Below are positions 30,850 to 39,280 of a stretch of DNA of 64,000 bases, one piece after another (position 1 is the stretch's first letter; every line of letters starts with the position of its first letter). Source of the DNA: Ilyobacter_A sp963668015 (GTDB lineage: Bacteria > Fusobacteriota > Fusobacteriia > Fusobacteriales > Fusobacteriaceae); assembly GCA_963668015.2 (NCBI GenBank), contig CAXXCR010000026.1, positions 3,297 to 67,296 of the forward strand. The letters are read 5' to 3'. The notes beneath the pieces are model-generated. The model was not told the origin of the DNA. It worked only from the letters and a program-made list of their open reading frames with translations, and did no database searches. The translations under genes were made by a program, and so were the position numbers.

Positions 30850-31290
30850 ATGGGTGAAGACTTTTTTCCTATTTTTATAAATATGACCGGAAAGAGATGC
30901 CTTGTAGTGGGTGGAGGGGACATAGCCTTTAGAAAGATAAAAACACTTTCAAAATATGGTGCACTCATTGACGTAGTTTCAAGGGAAATAAAAGTAGAAG
31001 CAATTAAAGTACTTGTACAGAATATTTATATCAGAGAATTCCAACAGGACGACTTAGATGGCTATATTTTGATTGTGGCTGCCACAGACGACGTAGAGCT
31101 AAACGAAAAAATATATGAAAAAGCTGAAGCTAAAAATATCTTGGTCAATAATATAAGCAGCGGGACAAAGTGTAATACCAGGTTTGCCGCTGTTTTAGAA
31201 AAACAAGAAATTGTAGTTGCAGTATCCGGTAAGGGTAAAAATCCAAAGTTAGCAGTTAAAATAAGGGATAAATTAAGCGACTTGCTGTAA
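30850..31290 (+). CDS. Precorrin-2 dehydrogenase (siroheme synthase N-terminal domain)
   Basis: It oxidises precorrin-2 to sirohydrochlorin with NAD. The 146-residue protein starts with PIFINMTGKRCLVVGGGDIAFRK, an NAD-binding fold of the CysG/Met8 type, and has VNNISSGTKCNT near residue 96. It lacks the chelatase/methyltransferase domains; methylation is supplied by the upstream fusion and iron insertion by the CbiX homologue at 25480-25848. Confidence 0.9.
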   Translation: MGEDFFPIFINMTGKRCLVVGGGDIAFRKIKTLSKYGALIDVVSREIKVEAIKVLVQNIYIREFQQDDLDGYILIVAATDDVELNEKIYEKAEAKNILVNNISSGTKCNTRFAAVLEKQEIVVAVSGKGKNPKLAVKIRDKLSDLL

Positions 31291-31336
31291 AGCTGGTAAA
31301 TTAAACATTAAAAAGTACTTGCGGTTTAAAACCAAT

Positions 31337-31504
31337 ATGGAAAATAGAAGTATGCAACTAGCTTCATTACTGAAAACTCTCAAAGGACCGGGAAAGCAGT
31401 AACATATATATTTTCAGTTATCTGGGGTAGATCCAGATTACATGCTTAACAAAAAGGCTGTAGCTGCAATGGCAGCCGATAACGGTTTTGAGCTGAGGGA
31501 GTGA
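31337..31504 (+). pseudogene. Degenerate small ORF in the hem operon
   Basis: One frame reads 55 codons interrupted by a single TAA: the first part ends LKGPGKQ, and the second contains QLSGVDPDYMLNK and ends NGFELRE. The second half has the look of a real protein C-terminus, but I do not recognise it. It lies between sirC and hemB in a 240-bp gap otherwise empty. It may be the remnant of a lost gene or chance. Confidence 0.3.
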
Positions 31505-31529
31505 GTGTTTACAAAAGGGGGATAATAGT

Positions 31530-32504
31530 TTGTTTAAGAGACACAGAAGACTTAGAAGCAGTAAAAATATGAGAAATTTGATAAAAGATGTATATCTCAG
31601 CGTCGAGGACCTCATATACCCGGTATTTTTGGAGGAAGGAGAGAATATAAAAAAAGAGATAGCTTCTATGCCTGGTATCTACAGATACTCTATAGATAGG
31701 ATAAAAGAGGAGCTAGACGAGATCTGGGATCTAGGAATAAGATCCATATTGGTATTCGGTATACCAAAAGAGAAGGATGAATTTGGAAAAGAAGCTTACA
31801 ACGATAAGGGAATAGTGCAAGAAGCCGTCAGGTATATTAAAAAACTTTATCCAGAGATACTAGTTGTCACTGATGTGTGTATGTGCGAATATACTTCACA
31901 CGGGCACTGCGGCATCCTGGATGAAAATGGATATGTAAAAAATGACGAAACTATTGAACTGTTGGGGAAGATATCTGTATCCCACGCAAAAGCAGGGGCA
32001 GATATAGTAGCTCCATCCGATATGATGGATGGCAGAGTGAAGACAATAAGAGAAGCTTTGGATGAAAATGGATATATAAATATCCCGATAATGTCATACT
32101 CAGTTAAATTTTCGTCAGCTTTTTATGGGCCTTTTAGAGACGCAGCGGATTCCGCTCCAAGCTTTGGTGACAGGAAGAGCTATCAGATGGATTATAGGTC
32201 CAGTTGGCAAACTTTAGACGAGGCAAAAGAGGACTTACAGCAGGGAGCGGACATTTTAATAGTAAAGCCAGCACTGGCTTACCTAGATGTAATCCACCGT
32301 TTAAAGGAGAACCTTGATGTTCCGATAGCAGCCTATAATGTGAGTGCTGAGTATTCCATGGTAAAAGCTTGTTCTCAAAATGGTTGGATAGATGAAATGG
32401 ATATAGTAATTGAAAAAATGTACGGTATAAAAAGGGCGGGGGCCACGATAATAATAAGTTATTTTGCAAAGGACGTTGCCAGATGGCTGAGGAAAGAAAG
32501 ATAG
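31530..32504 (+). CDS. hemB: Delta-aminolevulinic acid dehydratase (porphobilinogen synthase)
   Basis: It condenses two 5-aminolevulinates into porphobilinogen. The zinc-site cysteines are seen as CMCEYTSHGHCG near residue 117, so this is a Zn-type enzyme. The Schiff-base lysine lies in ADILIVKPALAYLD near residue 245, followed by PIAAYNVSAEYSM. Start is TTG at 31530, behind AAAGGGGG; there is no upstream ATG. Length (324) is normal. It closes the tetrapyrrole operon; no hemE, hemN or ferrochelatase is present, consistent with siroheme/corrinoid output. Confidence 0.93.
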   Translation: MFKRHRRLRSSKNMRNLIKDVYLSVEDLIYPVFLEEGENIKKEIASMPGIYRYSIDRIKEELDEIWDLGIRSILVFGIPKEKDEFGKEAYNDKGIVQEAVRYIKKLYPEILVVTDVCMCEYTSHGHCGILDENGYVKNDETIELLGKISVSHAKAGADIVAPSDMMDGRVKTIREALDENGYINIPIMSYSVKFSSAFYGPFRDAADSAPSFGDRKSYQMDYRSSWQTLDEAKEDLQQGADILIVKPALAYLDVIHRLKENLDVPIAAYNVSAEYSMVKACSQNGWIDEMDIVIEKMYGIKRAGATIIISYFAKDVARWLRKER

Positions 32505-32628
32505 AAGAGGATAAATGATGCAAGGGGGATTGCGAAAAATAGTTAAAGTTCGTGAAGTGGGATGAAATGCTAGTGTAGTTTATTTTTTCAGTATAATTTT
32601 TATAAAATTTTTCTTGGTTGGCTAAAAA

Positions 32629-32675
32629 GGCTGTAATAGTATTGTCGAATTTCAAATACTATTACAGCCTATATA
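32629..32675. terminator. Bidirectional terminator between hemB and the nucleoside kinase gene
   Basis: A 15-bp perfect inverted repeat, GGCTGTAATAGTATT and AATACTATTACAGCC, 11 bases apart, between convergent genes. Confidence 0.8.
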
Positions 32676-32677
32676 AT

Positions 32678-34150
32678 TTATTTGTAAAAATAACTACCGC
32701 CTATGAACTCTTTCAGTAGTGATATATCCGGAACCAGGTCAACATCTATTTGTTGAAAATGTTTTAAGAAATTTATAATTCGTTTTGCTTCCTCGTAGTT
32801 GACGCTTTCTTTCTTTACTTTTTTTAACTGTTCCATAGCGCATTCTTTTAGGACTCCGAGTTCGTACACAAGATTTGAGTTGAACATTGCATCAGCTTCC
32901 TCCTGGAAGACGAAGATGTTTTTTTCCTCTCCCCTTCTGATGGAAGGCCACATTTTCAGGGTAATCTCCGCAGGAGCACCTCTGAAGAGGCTGTCTCTTA
33001 CTATCCTTCTGATTTTTCTTACATCACTGGTTGGAATTCTATTGTGGTCATCTATATTAAGCTGTGTGAGGCAGCTTATGTATATTTTGAATTTGTGTTT
33101 TTTGTCTACTGATTTTGTGAGCAGTTCATTTAGACCATGTATTCCCTCTATTAGCAGTATTCCGTTTTCCGGAAGTTTGATTTTTGTAACCTTTCTGTCA
33201 CGCAGACCCGTATGAAAATTGTATGAAGGCACCTCTACTTCTTTACCTTCCACTAATTTTTCTATGTGCTCGTTGAAAAGATCCAAGTCAAGTGCGTAGA
33301 TTGACTCAAAATCTTTTTCACCGTCCTCATCTAAAGGTACAAGGTCTCTTCCTTTGTAATAGTTGTCAACAGAGACTATAAGTGGATTTAGACCATTTAC
33401 CCTTAGCTGAATTGCTAGCCGTTTTGTAAAGGTTGTTTTACCTGACGACGATGGCCCGGCTATTGTGATGAGTTTAACTTCTCTTTTCTGATGTATTTCA
33501 TCTGCAATTAAGGCGATTTTTTTTTCGTGCAGAGCTTCATTTACACGGATCATCTCAGCTATCTCATTTTCTCTGATCAGTTTATTCAGAGCTCCCACAT
33601 CGTTTACTTTTAAGATTTTACCCCAGTTTTCTGCCTCATGGAATATCTTTGACAATTTTGTGTGTTCAACTAAAGGGGGCAACCTGTACGGTGAACTGGC
33701 TTCAGGATAACGTAGTATAAATCCGCCCTCGTACAAAACTAGATCAAATATATTTACACTTCCAGAGCTGTTGAAGAGATCGGTCTGAAAATAGTCGTAG
33801 AAATGATCCAGCTCGTATACATCTAAATTGTCTTTGTCGACATATTCAATAAATCTCATCATATCAGCCCGGTTATTTATACATCCAAGTTTTTCCAGTT
33901 TTTTTACAGGCATGGTAACTTTTTTTATAGGCCTGTTTTCATGTATTATTTCCGTCATTCTTTTTTTTATAAGGAGAACGTCGTTTTCGCAAAGAGCCTC
34001 ATCTTTATATATTTCTCCGAAAAGTCCCTTGTTTAAAGAGTGGGCGATAACAACTTCTGCTCCCGGGAAGATATCGTTGGTAGCTTTTATAAGTATAAAT
34101 TTTAAGGTTTCTTCATATTTTTTTCGGTCAAAAGTTTTTTTGTTTTTCAT
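32678..34150 (-). CDS. Nucleoside (uridine) kinase with ThrRS-like N-terminal domain
   Basis: A 490-residue protein in two parts. The N-terminal region, about residues 15-180, resembles the second additional domain of threonyl-tRNA synthetase (FPGAEVVIAHSLNKGLFGEIY, then KKRMTEIIHENRPIKK). The C-terminal region from about 225 is a uridine-kinase-type P-loop kinase: AGPSSSGKTTFTKRLA near residue 232 and SVDNYYKGRDLVPLDEDG near residue 262. Proteins of this design are annotated as nucleoside kinases in anaerobes. The natural substrate is not certain. The start follows AGGAGG; the downstream terminator is shared with hemB. Confidence 0.85.
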   Translation of the reverse strand: MKNKKTFDRKKYEETLKFILIKATNDIFPGAEVVIAHSLNKGLFGEIYKDEALCENDVLLIKKRMTEIIHENRPIKKVTMPVKKLEKLGCINNRADMMRFIEYVDKDNLDVYELDHFYDYFQTDLFNSSGSVNIFDLVLYEGGFILRYPEASSPYRLPPLVEHTKLSKIFHEAENWGKILKVNDVGALNKLIRENEIAEMIRVNEALHEKKIALIADEIHQKREVKLITIAGPSSSGKTTFTKRLAIQLRVNGLNPLIVSVDNYYKGRDLVPLDEDGEKDFESIYALDLDLFNEHIEKLVEGKEVEVPSYNFHTGLRDRKVTKIKLPENGILLIEGIHGLNELLTKSVDKKHKFKIYISCLTQLNIDDHNRIPTSDVRKIRRIVRDSLFRGAPAEITLKMWPSIRRGEEKNIFVFQEEADAMFNSNLVYELGVLKECAMEQLKKVKKESVNYEEAKRIINFLKHFQQIDVDLVPDISLLKEFIGGSYFYK

Positions 34151-34202
34151 TTTAATTCCTCCTAGGTGTAAAACTTTTCTGTAAAGCTTAGAGTAGAAAC
34201 TT

Positions 34203-35102
34203 TTATTTCTTATCCTTGTACCCCATTATGATGAGCCCGTCTTTTATGCACTCTATTTTCAGAGGGAAATCCGGCCCCTTTTCTCCATCGATATCAGTTG
34301 ATATATCTTCACCACAGTCGATAGTTAACGATTGTGTTTTAAAGTGTATTATATTGTTGTTTTTTTCCAGGTGCTCACTTCTAAGCAGTTTAATAAAAGT
34401 GGCTATGGTATTTGTAAATGGAAAGACGCTGGATTTAACAATGAGAACATCTAAGAGCCCATCGTCTATTTTTGATTTGTAGGCCAAGTCAAGATTTCCG
34501 GCGGTTCTTCCATTAAATACAAGGATTACGTGTATGTTCCCGTTGAAATGATATTCGTCTGAGGAGACATTTATTTTCAGTTTTCTAAATTTTGGCAGTT
34601 CTTTTATGCTGCTAAAATAATACGCCAGTTTTCCAATGGTGTTTTTTAGGTTTGTATCGGTTTTTTGCGATACTTCGGTGAATAGACCGGCTCCTGCAAC
34701 ATTGACAAAGTATTCTTCGTTCACTTTCCCTATATCCACCAGTTTTGGCTCAGAGTTTATTATCTGTTTGCAGGACTCCTCTATATCTTTTGGCATTCCA
34801 ATAAAATTTGCAAAGTCGTTGGCAGTACCTGTAGGTAAAATTGCAACAGGTAAATTTTGTCCTGATTTTTTCATTATGTTTACCACAGAATTAACAGTAC
34901 CGTCACCGCCTGCAATGAGAAGATATTCGTATTTTTCCTCTATGTTTTCCTTGAAAATATCTTCGACCCTGCTGTCGTGAGTGAATCTAAATGGTTCGAT
35001 TATATAATTGTTTTTTTGATGAATTTGAATTATTTTATCAAGTTCTTTTAATACAGTATTCTCTCCTGAGAATGGATTATATATAAACTTTATTCTTTTC
35101 AT
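34203..35102 (-). CDS. Diacylglycerol kinase family lipid kinase (YegS/BmrU type)
   Basis: A soluble or peripheral lipid kinase of the DAGK catalytic family. The phosphate-binding GGDGTVNSVVNI is near residues 64-75; PTGTANDFAN near residue 92 and GDGLLDV-like IDDGLLDVLIVK near residue 214 follow family pattern. Length (299 residues) is typical. The exact lipid substrate is unknown. It is on the minus strand between the nucleoside kinase and the deacetylase gene, without tight overlap. Confidence 0.88.
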   Translation of the reverse strand: MKRIKFIYNPFSGENTVLKELDKIIQIHQKNNYIIEPFRFTHDSRVEDIFKENIEEKYEYLLIAGGDGTVNSVVNIMKKSGQNLPVAILPTGTANDFANFIGMPKDIEESCKQIINSEPKLVDIGKVNEEYFVNVAGAGLFTEVSQKTDTNLKNTIGKLAYYFSSIKELPKFRKLKINVSSDEYHFNGNIHVILVFNGRTAGNLDLAYKSKIDDGLLDVLIVKSSVFPFTNTIATFIKLLRSEHLEKNNNIIHFKTQSLTIDCGEDISTDIDGEKGPDFPLKIECIKDGLIIMGYKDKK

Positions 35103-35144
35103 GCTTCCCCCTCATGTAATAAAGTTAAAGTCAACGCTTTAATT

Positions 35145-35882
35145 TTAAAGATCTCCGTAGTTTATAAGATCTATTCCGTATTCTGATATCAATTTTTTTG
35201 TTTTTTCAGATGTAAGTATATCCAGCTCCTTCATCCTGCCATCCACATAGTTGCTGTAATTTTTCAGATGGGAATCCATAAATGCAGGATGAGTACATAT
35301 TTCAAGACTTTTGCACTCGATCTCTCTTTGAAAGATTTTTTTCAATGTCTCTAAATCGGCTTTTTTATCATAGAAATCCCAGGCAAAGGCCTCGGTTGTT
35401 TTGATATCTGGTAAAAATTCCGGCATGTTTTTTTGCTCTGGCACCACCCTCATCGCCAAGTTATATTCGCTACAGATTTTACTCATGATTTTCATGACTT
35501 TTGGAATCCTGTGAACGTGGTGGTGGCTGTCTGCGTGAGTAATATTATGGCCCCACTTTAAAAGTGATTTTAGCTGTGCCCTAAGTTCGGCTTCTATAAT
35601 ATCTTCGCTGCACCCTTCTATCCTGTCGAAATCAGGAGACATATATCCCGTGTCAGACAAAAGTTCGGAGGCACCTGTCAGCGGTTTGAAGCTGGTAAGC
35701 ACGAAGTGTATACCCAATCCCAAATCCTGATACCCCTTATATAATTCAAGTGCATGTTCTGCATAGTCCATGTTCATCATTATGGTGGTAGAACTCACAA
35801 TTCCGTTTTTAAATGCTTCCAGAATGCCGTAGTTTACCCCTTTTGAATATCCGAAATCGTCGGCGTTTATGATCAGTTTTAT
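35145..35882 (-). CDS. ChbG/HpnK (YdjC) family carbohydrate deacetylase, apparent ATA start
   Basis: A metal-dependent deacetylase of N-acetylated sugars (chitooligosaccharides in ChbG). The metal site starts with NADDFGYSKG, encoded at 35870-35840, and continues with ADSHHHVHRIPK. The first ATG/GTG in this frame (GTG 35798) would lose the NADDFG motif. The frame is open upstream to an ATA at 35882-35880, with GGGGG 8 bases before it. I therefore extend the gene to this ATA. Alternatives are another rare start or a sequence error at the 5' end. Length 245 fits the family. Confidence 0.75.
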   Translation of the reverse strand: MKLIINADDFGYSKGVNYGILEAFKNGIVSSTTIMMNMDYAEHALELYKGYQDLGLGIHFVLTSFKPLTGASELLSDTGYMSPDFDRIEGCSEDIIEAELRAQLKSLLKWGHNITHADSHHHVHRIPKVMKIMSKICSEYNLAMRVVPEQKNMPEFLPDIKTTEAFAWDFYDKKADLETLKKIFQREIECKSLEICTHPAFMDSHLKNYSNYVDGRMKELDILTSEKTKKLISEYGIDLINYGDL

Positions 35883-36119
35883 TTTTAATTCCCCCTATTC
35901 TTTATCAATAAATCTAAATTTATTATACCACGTATACCCTTTAAAAACCTTCTATTTTTTAAGATAATTAGAGAGGAAAAGTATCGTATTTTAATTGATG
36001 ATATTGATAACTAGGCAGTGCTTTGAACTCATGTCCGTGTCCCGAAATCTTCTATATTACTTTATAAATGCGATATACTATGGTATTATTTTAATATCTG
36101 GAAAAATGGAGGGAGTTCG

Positions 36120-36317
36120 ATGTTGTATAATTTTATTTTAAAAATATTTTTTTTGTTTGGATATAATAAGGTAGATAAAAAAACATGTAATGCCTGTGGA
36201 AAAGAGATCTACTTTTATGGGGATGAGGATCAATATCACGAACTAGAAGATGGGAAAGTCAAGTGCGGTAAATGCAACAGGGTTTTGGAGCCTGTAAGAC
36301 AGAGAAGAAAAAATTAA
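36120..36317 (+). CDS. Small zinc-ribbon protein
   Basis: A 65-residue protein with two CxxC pairs (CNACG near residue 22 and CGKCN near residue 53) that should bind one zinc. The N-terminus MLYNFILKIFFLFG is hydrophobic and may be a membrane anchor. The ribosome site GGAGGGAG precedes the ATG at 6-8 bases. No neighbour points to its function. Confidence 0.7.
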   Translation: MLYNFILKIFFLFGYNKVDKKTCNACGKEIYFYGDEDQYHELEDGKVKCGKCNRVLEPVRQRRKN

Positions 36318-36349
36318 ATTGAGTCGAGTTTTTGCTTAAAACGATTGCG

Positions 36350-36580
36350 ATAAATTACTGAATTTATCTAAAATTATTTTTTGGACACAGAGAAAAAAAG
36401 AGCTGCACAGAGAAAACCTCATCCCAGTTTATAGAGAACAGTGAATAGATATTTTAACTATTCTCTATTCATTATTAACTACTAACTGATTTTGCCTCTC
36501 TGTGAACAAGGTTTTTTATTTGAATTCGTGCTTATTCGTGACGAAAAAAGGTTTTACGTACTTACAAGAAATTCAATAAT
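36350..36580. repeat. Dispersed intergenic repeat, copy 2
   Basis: Related to 13691-13955. The core 36401-36505 (from GCTGCACAGAG to CTCTCTGTG) reads in the same direction as in copy 1, but both flanks are reversed: here the right flank ends with the reverse complement of copy 1's left end. It fills most of the gap between the zinc-ribbon gene and ybaK. Confidence 0.75.
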
Positions 36581-36630
36581 CTAAGTAGTTGTTAACTTAG
36601 ATTATATTCAACGATATAGGAGGCAGGAAC

Positions 36631-37104
36631 TTGAAAAAGACAAATGCTGCCAGGATACTGGACAGAAGCAAAATAAAATACTCCATAATAGAGTATGAGG
36701 TGGATGAAAATGACTTGAGTGCTCTCAGTGTGGGAATAAAACTAGGGCAGGAAGTTGACAGGATTTTCAAGACCCTTGTGCTTCTCGGCGACAAAACGGG
36801 AATAATCGTTGCCTGTGTGCCAGGTGACGGGGAACTGGACTTAAAATCTCTTGCCAAGCTCAGCGGGAATAAAAAAGTAAACATGATAAACATGAAAGAC
36901 CTGCAGAGAACCACTGGATATATAAGGGGAGGATGCTCTCCGCTGGGGATGAAAAAAATCTACCCTACATACATAGATGAATCGGCACTGAAATTTGAAA
37001 CCATATATGTAAGTGCAGGTACAAGGGGACAGCAGCTGGAGATAGCTCCGGGAGATCTGATAAAAGCGGCAGACATAAAAACAGGGGGTATAACAGCCTG
37101 GTAA
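36631..37104 (+). CDS. ybaK: Cys-tRNA(Pro)/Cys-tRNA(Cys) deacylase, YbaK/EbsC type
   Basis: It hydrolyses Cys-tRNA(Pro) formed by mischarging. The 157-residue protein has the YbaK fold: IFKTLVLLGDKTG near residue 45, the conserved lysine segment and GYIRGGCSPLGMKK near residue 98. The start is TTG at 36631 behind AGGAGG. It is 11 bp before cutA, so the two form an operon. Confidence 0.9.
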   Translation: MKKTNAARILDRSKIKYSIIEYEVDENDLSALSVGIKLGQEVDRIFKTLVLLGDKTGIIVACVPGDGELDLKSLAKLSGNKKVNMINMKDLQRTTGYIRGGCSPLGMKKIYPTYIDESALKFETIYVSAGTRGQQLEIAPGDLIKAADIKTGGITAW

Positions 37105-37115
37105 AAGGAGGTTCT

Positions 37116-37433
37116 ATGTACTGTATAATTACGACTGCGTGTAGCACAAGGGATGAAGCCGGAAAAATAGCCGGTGCCTTATTGGAAGAAAGACTGGCCG
37201 CCTGTGTGCAGATAAAAGAAGTTGAAAGTTTTTACAAATGGGATAATGAGATACATCATGAAGAAGAATATGTTTTGAGTATAAAAACCATAGATGCTAA
37301 TTACGATAAAATTCGTGAAAGGGTACTAGAGCTTCACAGTTATGAGGTGCCTGAGCTAATAAAAATAGGGATAGAAGATGGTTTGGACGAGTATCTAAGC
37401 TGGATCAATGCCAATACTGAAGAAAAAAGTTAA
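37116..37433 (+). CDS. cutA: Divalent-cation tolerance protein CutA
   Basis: A small trimeric ferredoxin-like protein linked to metal tolerance, with uncertain biochemical role. The family signature LEERLAACVQIKEVESFYKW runs from about residue 25, and the conserved YEVPELI is near residue 84. Length (105) is normal. AAAGGAGG precedes the ATG. It shares a promoter with ybaK by position. Confidence 0.92.
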   Translation: MYCIITTACSTRDEAGKIAGALLEERLAACVQIKEVESFYKWDNEIHHEEEYVLSIKTIDANYDKIRERVLELHSYEVPELIKIGIEDGLDEYLSWINANTEEKS

Positions 37434-37451
37434 AAAAATGTAAAAAAAGTG

Positions 37452-37480
37452 TTGACACAAAAAGTGAAGTATGATATTAT
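37452..37480 (+). promoter_or_regulatory. tRNA cluster promoter
   Basis: A perfect TTGACA (37452-37457), a 17-base spacer and TATTAT (37475-37480), with the same TATGATATTATTAAT block as the rRNA promoter at 3814-3819. It lies about 33 bp before the first tRNA. Confidence 0.85.
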
Positions 37481-37512
37481 TAATTCCGTTGTCAGAAAAG
37501 GACAGAAGATCT

Positions 37513-37588
<76 letters not shown>

Positions 37589-37590
37589 AT

Positions 37591-37666
37591 GCGCCATTAG
37601 CTCAGTTGGTAGAGCACTCGACTTTTAATCGAGTTGTCACAGGTTCAAATCCTGTATGGCGCACCA
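37591..37666 (+). tRNA. tRNA-Lys (anticodon TTT)
   Basis: A 76-nt cloverleaf with acceptor GCGCCAT/ATGGCGC, anticodon loop CTTTTAA (TTT) and encoded CCA. It starts 2 bases after tRNA-Gly. Confidence 0.95.
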
Positions 37667-37672
37667 TAAAAT

Positions 37673-37747
37673 GGCCCGTTCGTCTAGTGGTTAGGACTCA
37701 TGGTTTTCATCCATGCAACAGGAGTTCGATTCTCCTACGGGCTACCA
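37673..37747 (+). tRNA. tRNA-Glu (anticodon TTC), copy 1
   Basis: 75 nt, acceptor GGCCCGT/ACGGGCT with a G-T end pair, anticodon loop TTTTCAT (TTC), encoded CCA. Identical to the copy at 38005-38079. Confidence 0.94.
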
Positions 37748-37752
37748 AATAA

Positions 37753-37828
37753 GGTCGCATAGCTCAGTTGGGAGAGCACCTGCCTTACAAGCAGGGGGTC
37801 ACAGGTTCAAGTCCTGTTGCGACCACCA
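37753..37828 (+). tRNA. tRNA-Val (anticodon TAC)
   Basis: 76 nt, acceptor GGTCGCA/TGCGACC, anticodon loop CTTACAA (TAC), encoded CCA. Confidence 0.95.
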
Positions 37829-37838
37829 TACAAATTTT

Positions 37839-37915
37839 GGGGGTGTAGCTCAGTTGGTTAGAGTGCTTGCCTGTCACGCAAGATGTCGCGAGTTCGAATC
37901 TCGTCACTCCCGCCA
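37839..37915 (+). tRNA. tRNA-Asp (anticodon GTC)
   Basis: 77 nt, acceptor GGGGGTG/CACTCCC, anticodon loop CTGTCAC (GTC), encoded CCA. Confidence 0.95.
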
Positions 37916-37921
37916 AAATAT

Positions 37922-37997
37922 GCCGCTTTAGCTCATCTGGTAGAGCAGCTGACTTGTAATCAGCAGGTGACTGGTTCGACTCCGGTAAGCGGCACCA
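37922..37997 (+). tRNA. tRNA-Thr (anticodon TGT)
   Basis: 76 nt, acceptor GCCGCTT/AAGCGGC, anticodon loop CTTGTAA (TGT), encoded CCA. Confidence 0.95.
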
Positions 37998-38004
37998 TAC
38001 AAAC

Positions 38005-38079
38005 GGCCCGTTCGTCTAGTGGTTAGGACTCATGGTTTTCATCCATGCAACAGGAGTTCGATTCTCCTACGGGCTACCA
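38005..38079 (+). tRNA. tRNA-Glu (anticodon TTC), copy 2
   Basis: 75 nt, identical to 37673-37747, and the match continues a few bases downstream (ACCAAATAA). This looks like a recent duplication inside the cluster. Confidence 0.94.
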
Positions 38080-38088
38080 AATAAAATT

Positions 38089-38235
<147 letters not shown>

Positions 38236-38299
38236 GATGTATTAGGTAGTCTGCGTATATGATTTGCTCTTTTAAAAATATGATAAAGGAATGATTGCA

Positions 38300-39280
38300 A
38301 TGGCTAGAGAAAGATTAAATCTACCTGATAGTCTGTCGTCTAGGAAGTATGCGTTTTTATCGAAGAGTATAACTATAGATGAGTTCTTTGATTTATTTGA
38401 TAAATTCTATCAGTTAAAGTCAATGGAAGGCTTAGCTGACAGGAGTTTGAAGAACCATGCTCTTCATATGAAGTACTTCGAAGAGTTTATATGCCACCTA
38501 CATCCGACTGATACAGTCTGCTGTTTCGACATAGAGGTATGTCGGATGTATGTGAACTATATGTTAGATGAAAAACAGCTTTCCAATGTTACTGTCAATA
38601 TAAGGTTGAGAACTCTGAAAACATTTCTGAAATGGTTATATATAGAGGGTTATCTGGATAACGATATTTCTACTCGAATAAAACTCTTAAAAGAGCCTAA
38701 GGACGTAATAAAACCACTAAGTGATAAGAATGTATTGAAGATGCTCAAAGCCCCTGATATGACATCTTATGACGGGTTTAGGGATTATGCGTTAATGCTA
38801 CTTATGTTGGATTGTGGCGTGCGGGTGAATGAAGCGGTTAATATAAAAGTGGCGGATGTTGACTTGAAATCTGGACTTATAGTTATAAGGGGAAAAATAG
38901 CAAAGGCTAGAACAGCTAGATATTTACCGAAAAGCTTAGAAACTGCTAAGTATATAAAAAGCTTAATCAATGTTGCTAATAAGAATAGATGTGAGTATGT
39001 GTTTCAATCTGTTTATGGTGGGAAAATATCTTCTGAACGGATATCTAGAAATTTCACTGGATATGGAAAGAAGATGGGGGTAAAAGAAAGGTGTACACCA
39101 CACGTGTTCAGACATACTTTTGCAACTAATTTTGTTCGAGCTGGAGGAGATGTATTTACTCTACAAAAAATATTAGGACACTCGACATTGGCTACAAGTA
39201 GAAGATACATCCAACTTAATACAGATGACCTTAGAAAGAAACATAGTAAAGCTAATTTGTTAAATAGATATTTGAAATAA
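38300..39280 (+). CDS. Tyrosine recombinase (integrase)
   Basis: A 326-residue phage-type integrase. A SAM-like N-terminal DNA-binding domain covers about residues 15-110. The catalytic set is visible: Arg in CGVRVNEAVN, Lys in GKIAKARTARY, His-x-x-Arg in HVFRHTFATNF, His in GHSTLATSRRY, and the Tyr nucleophile in the same segment (RRYIQLN). The start chosen is ATG 38300, 10 bases from AAAGGA; ATG 38291 is too close. It lies 65 bp inside attL and should catalyse integration at tRNA-Tyr. Confidence 0.92.
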   Translation: MARERLNLPDSLSSRKYAFLSKSITIDEFFDLFDKFYQLKSMEGLADRSLKNHALHMKYFEEFICHLHPTDTVCCFDIEVCRMYVNYMLDEKQLSNVTVNIRLRTLKTFLKWLYIEGYLDNDISTRIKLLKEPKDVIKPLSDKNVLKMLKAPDMTSYDGFRDYALMLLMLDCGVRVNEAVNIKVADVDLKSGLIVIRGKIAKARTARYLPKSLETAKYIKSLINVANKNRCEYVFQSVYGGKISSERISRNFTGYGKKMGVKERCTPHVFRHTFATNFVRAGGDVFTLQKILGHSTLATSRRYIQLNTDDLRKKHSKANLLNRYLK

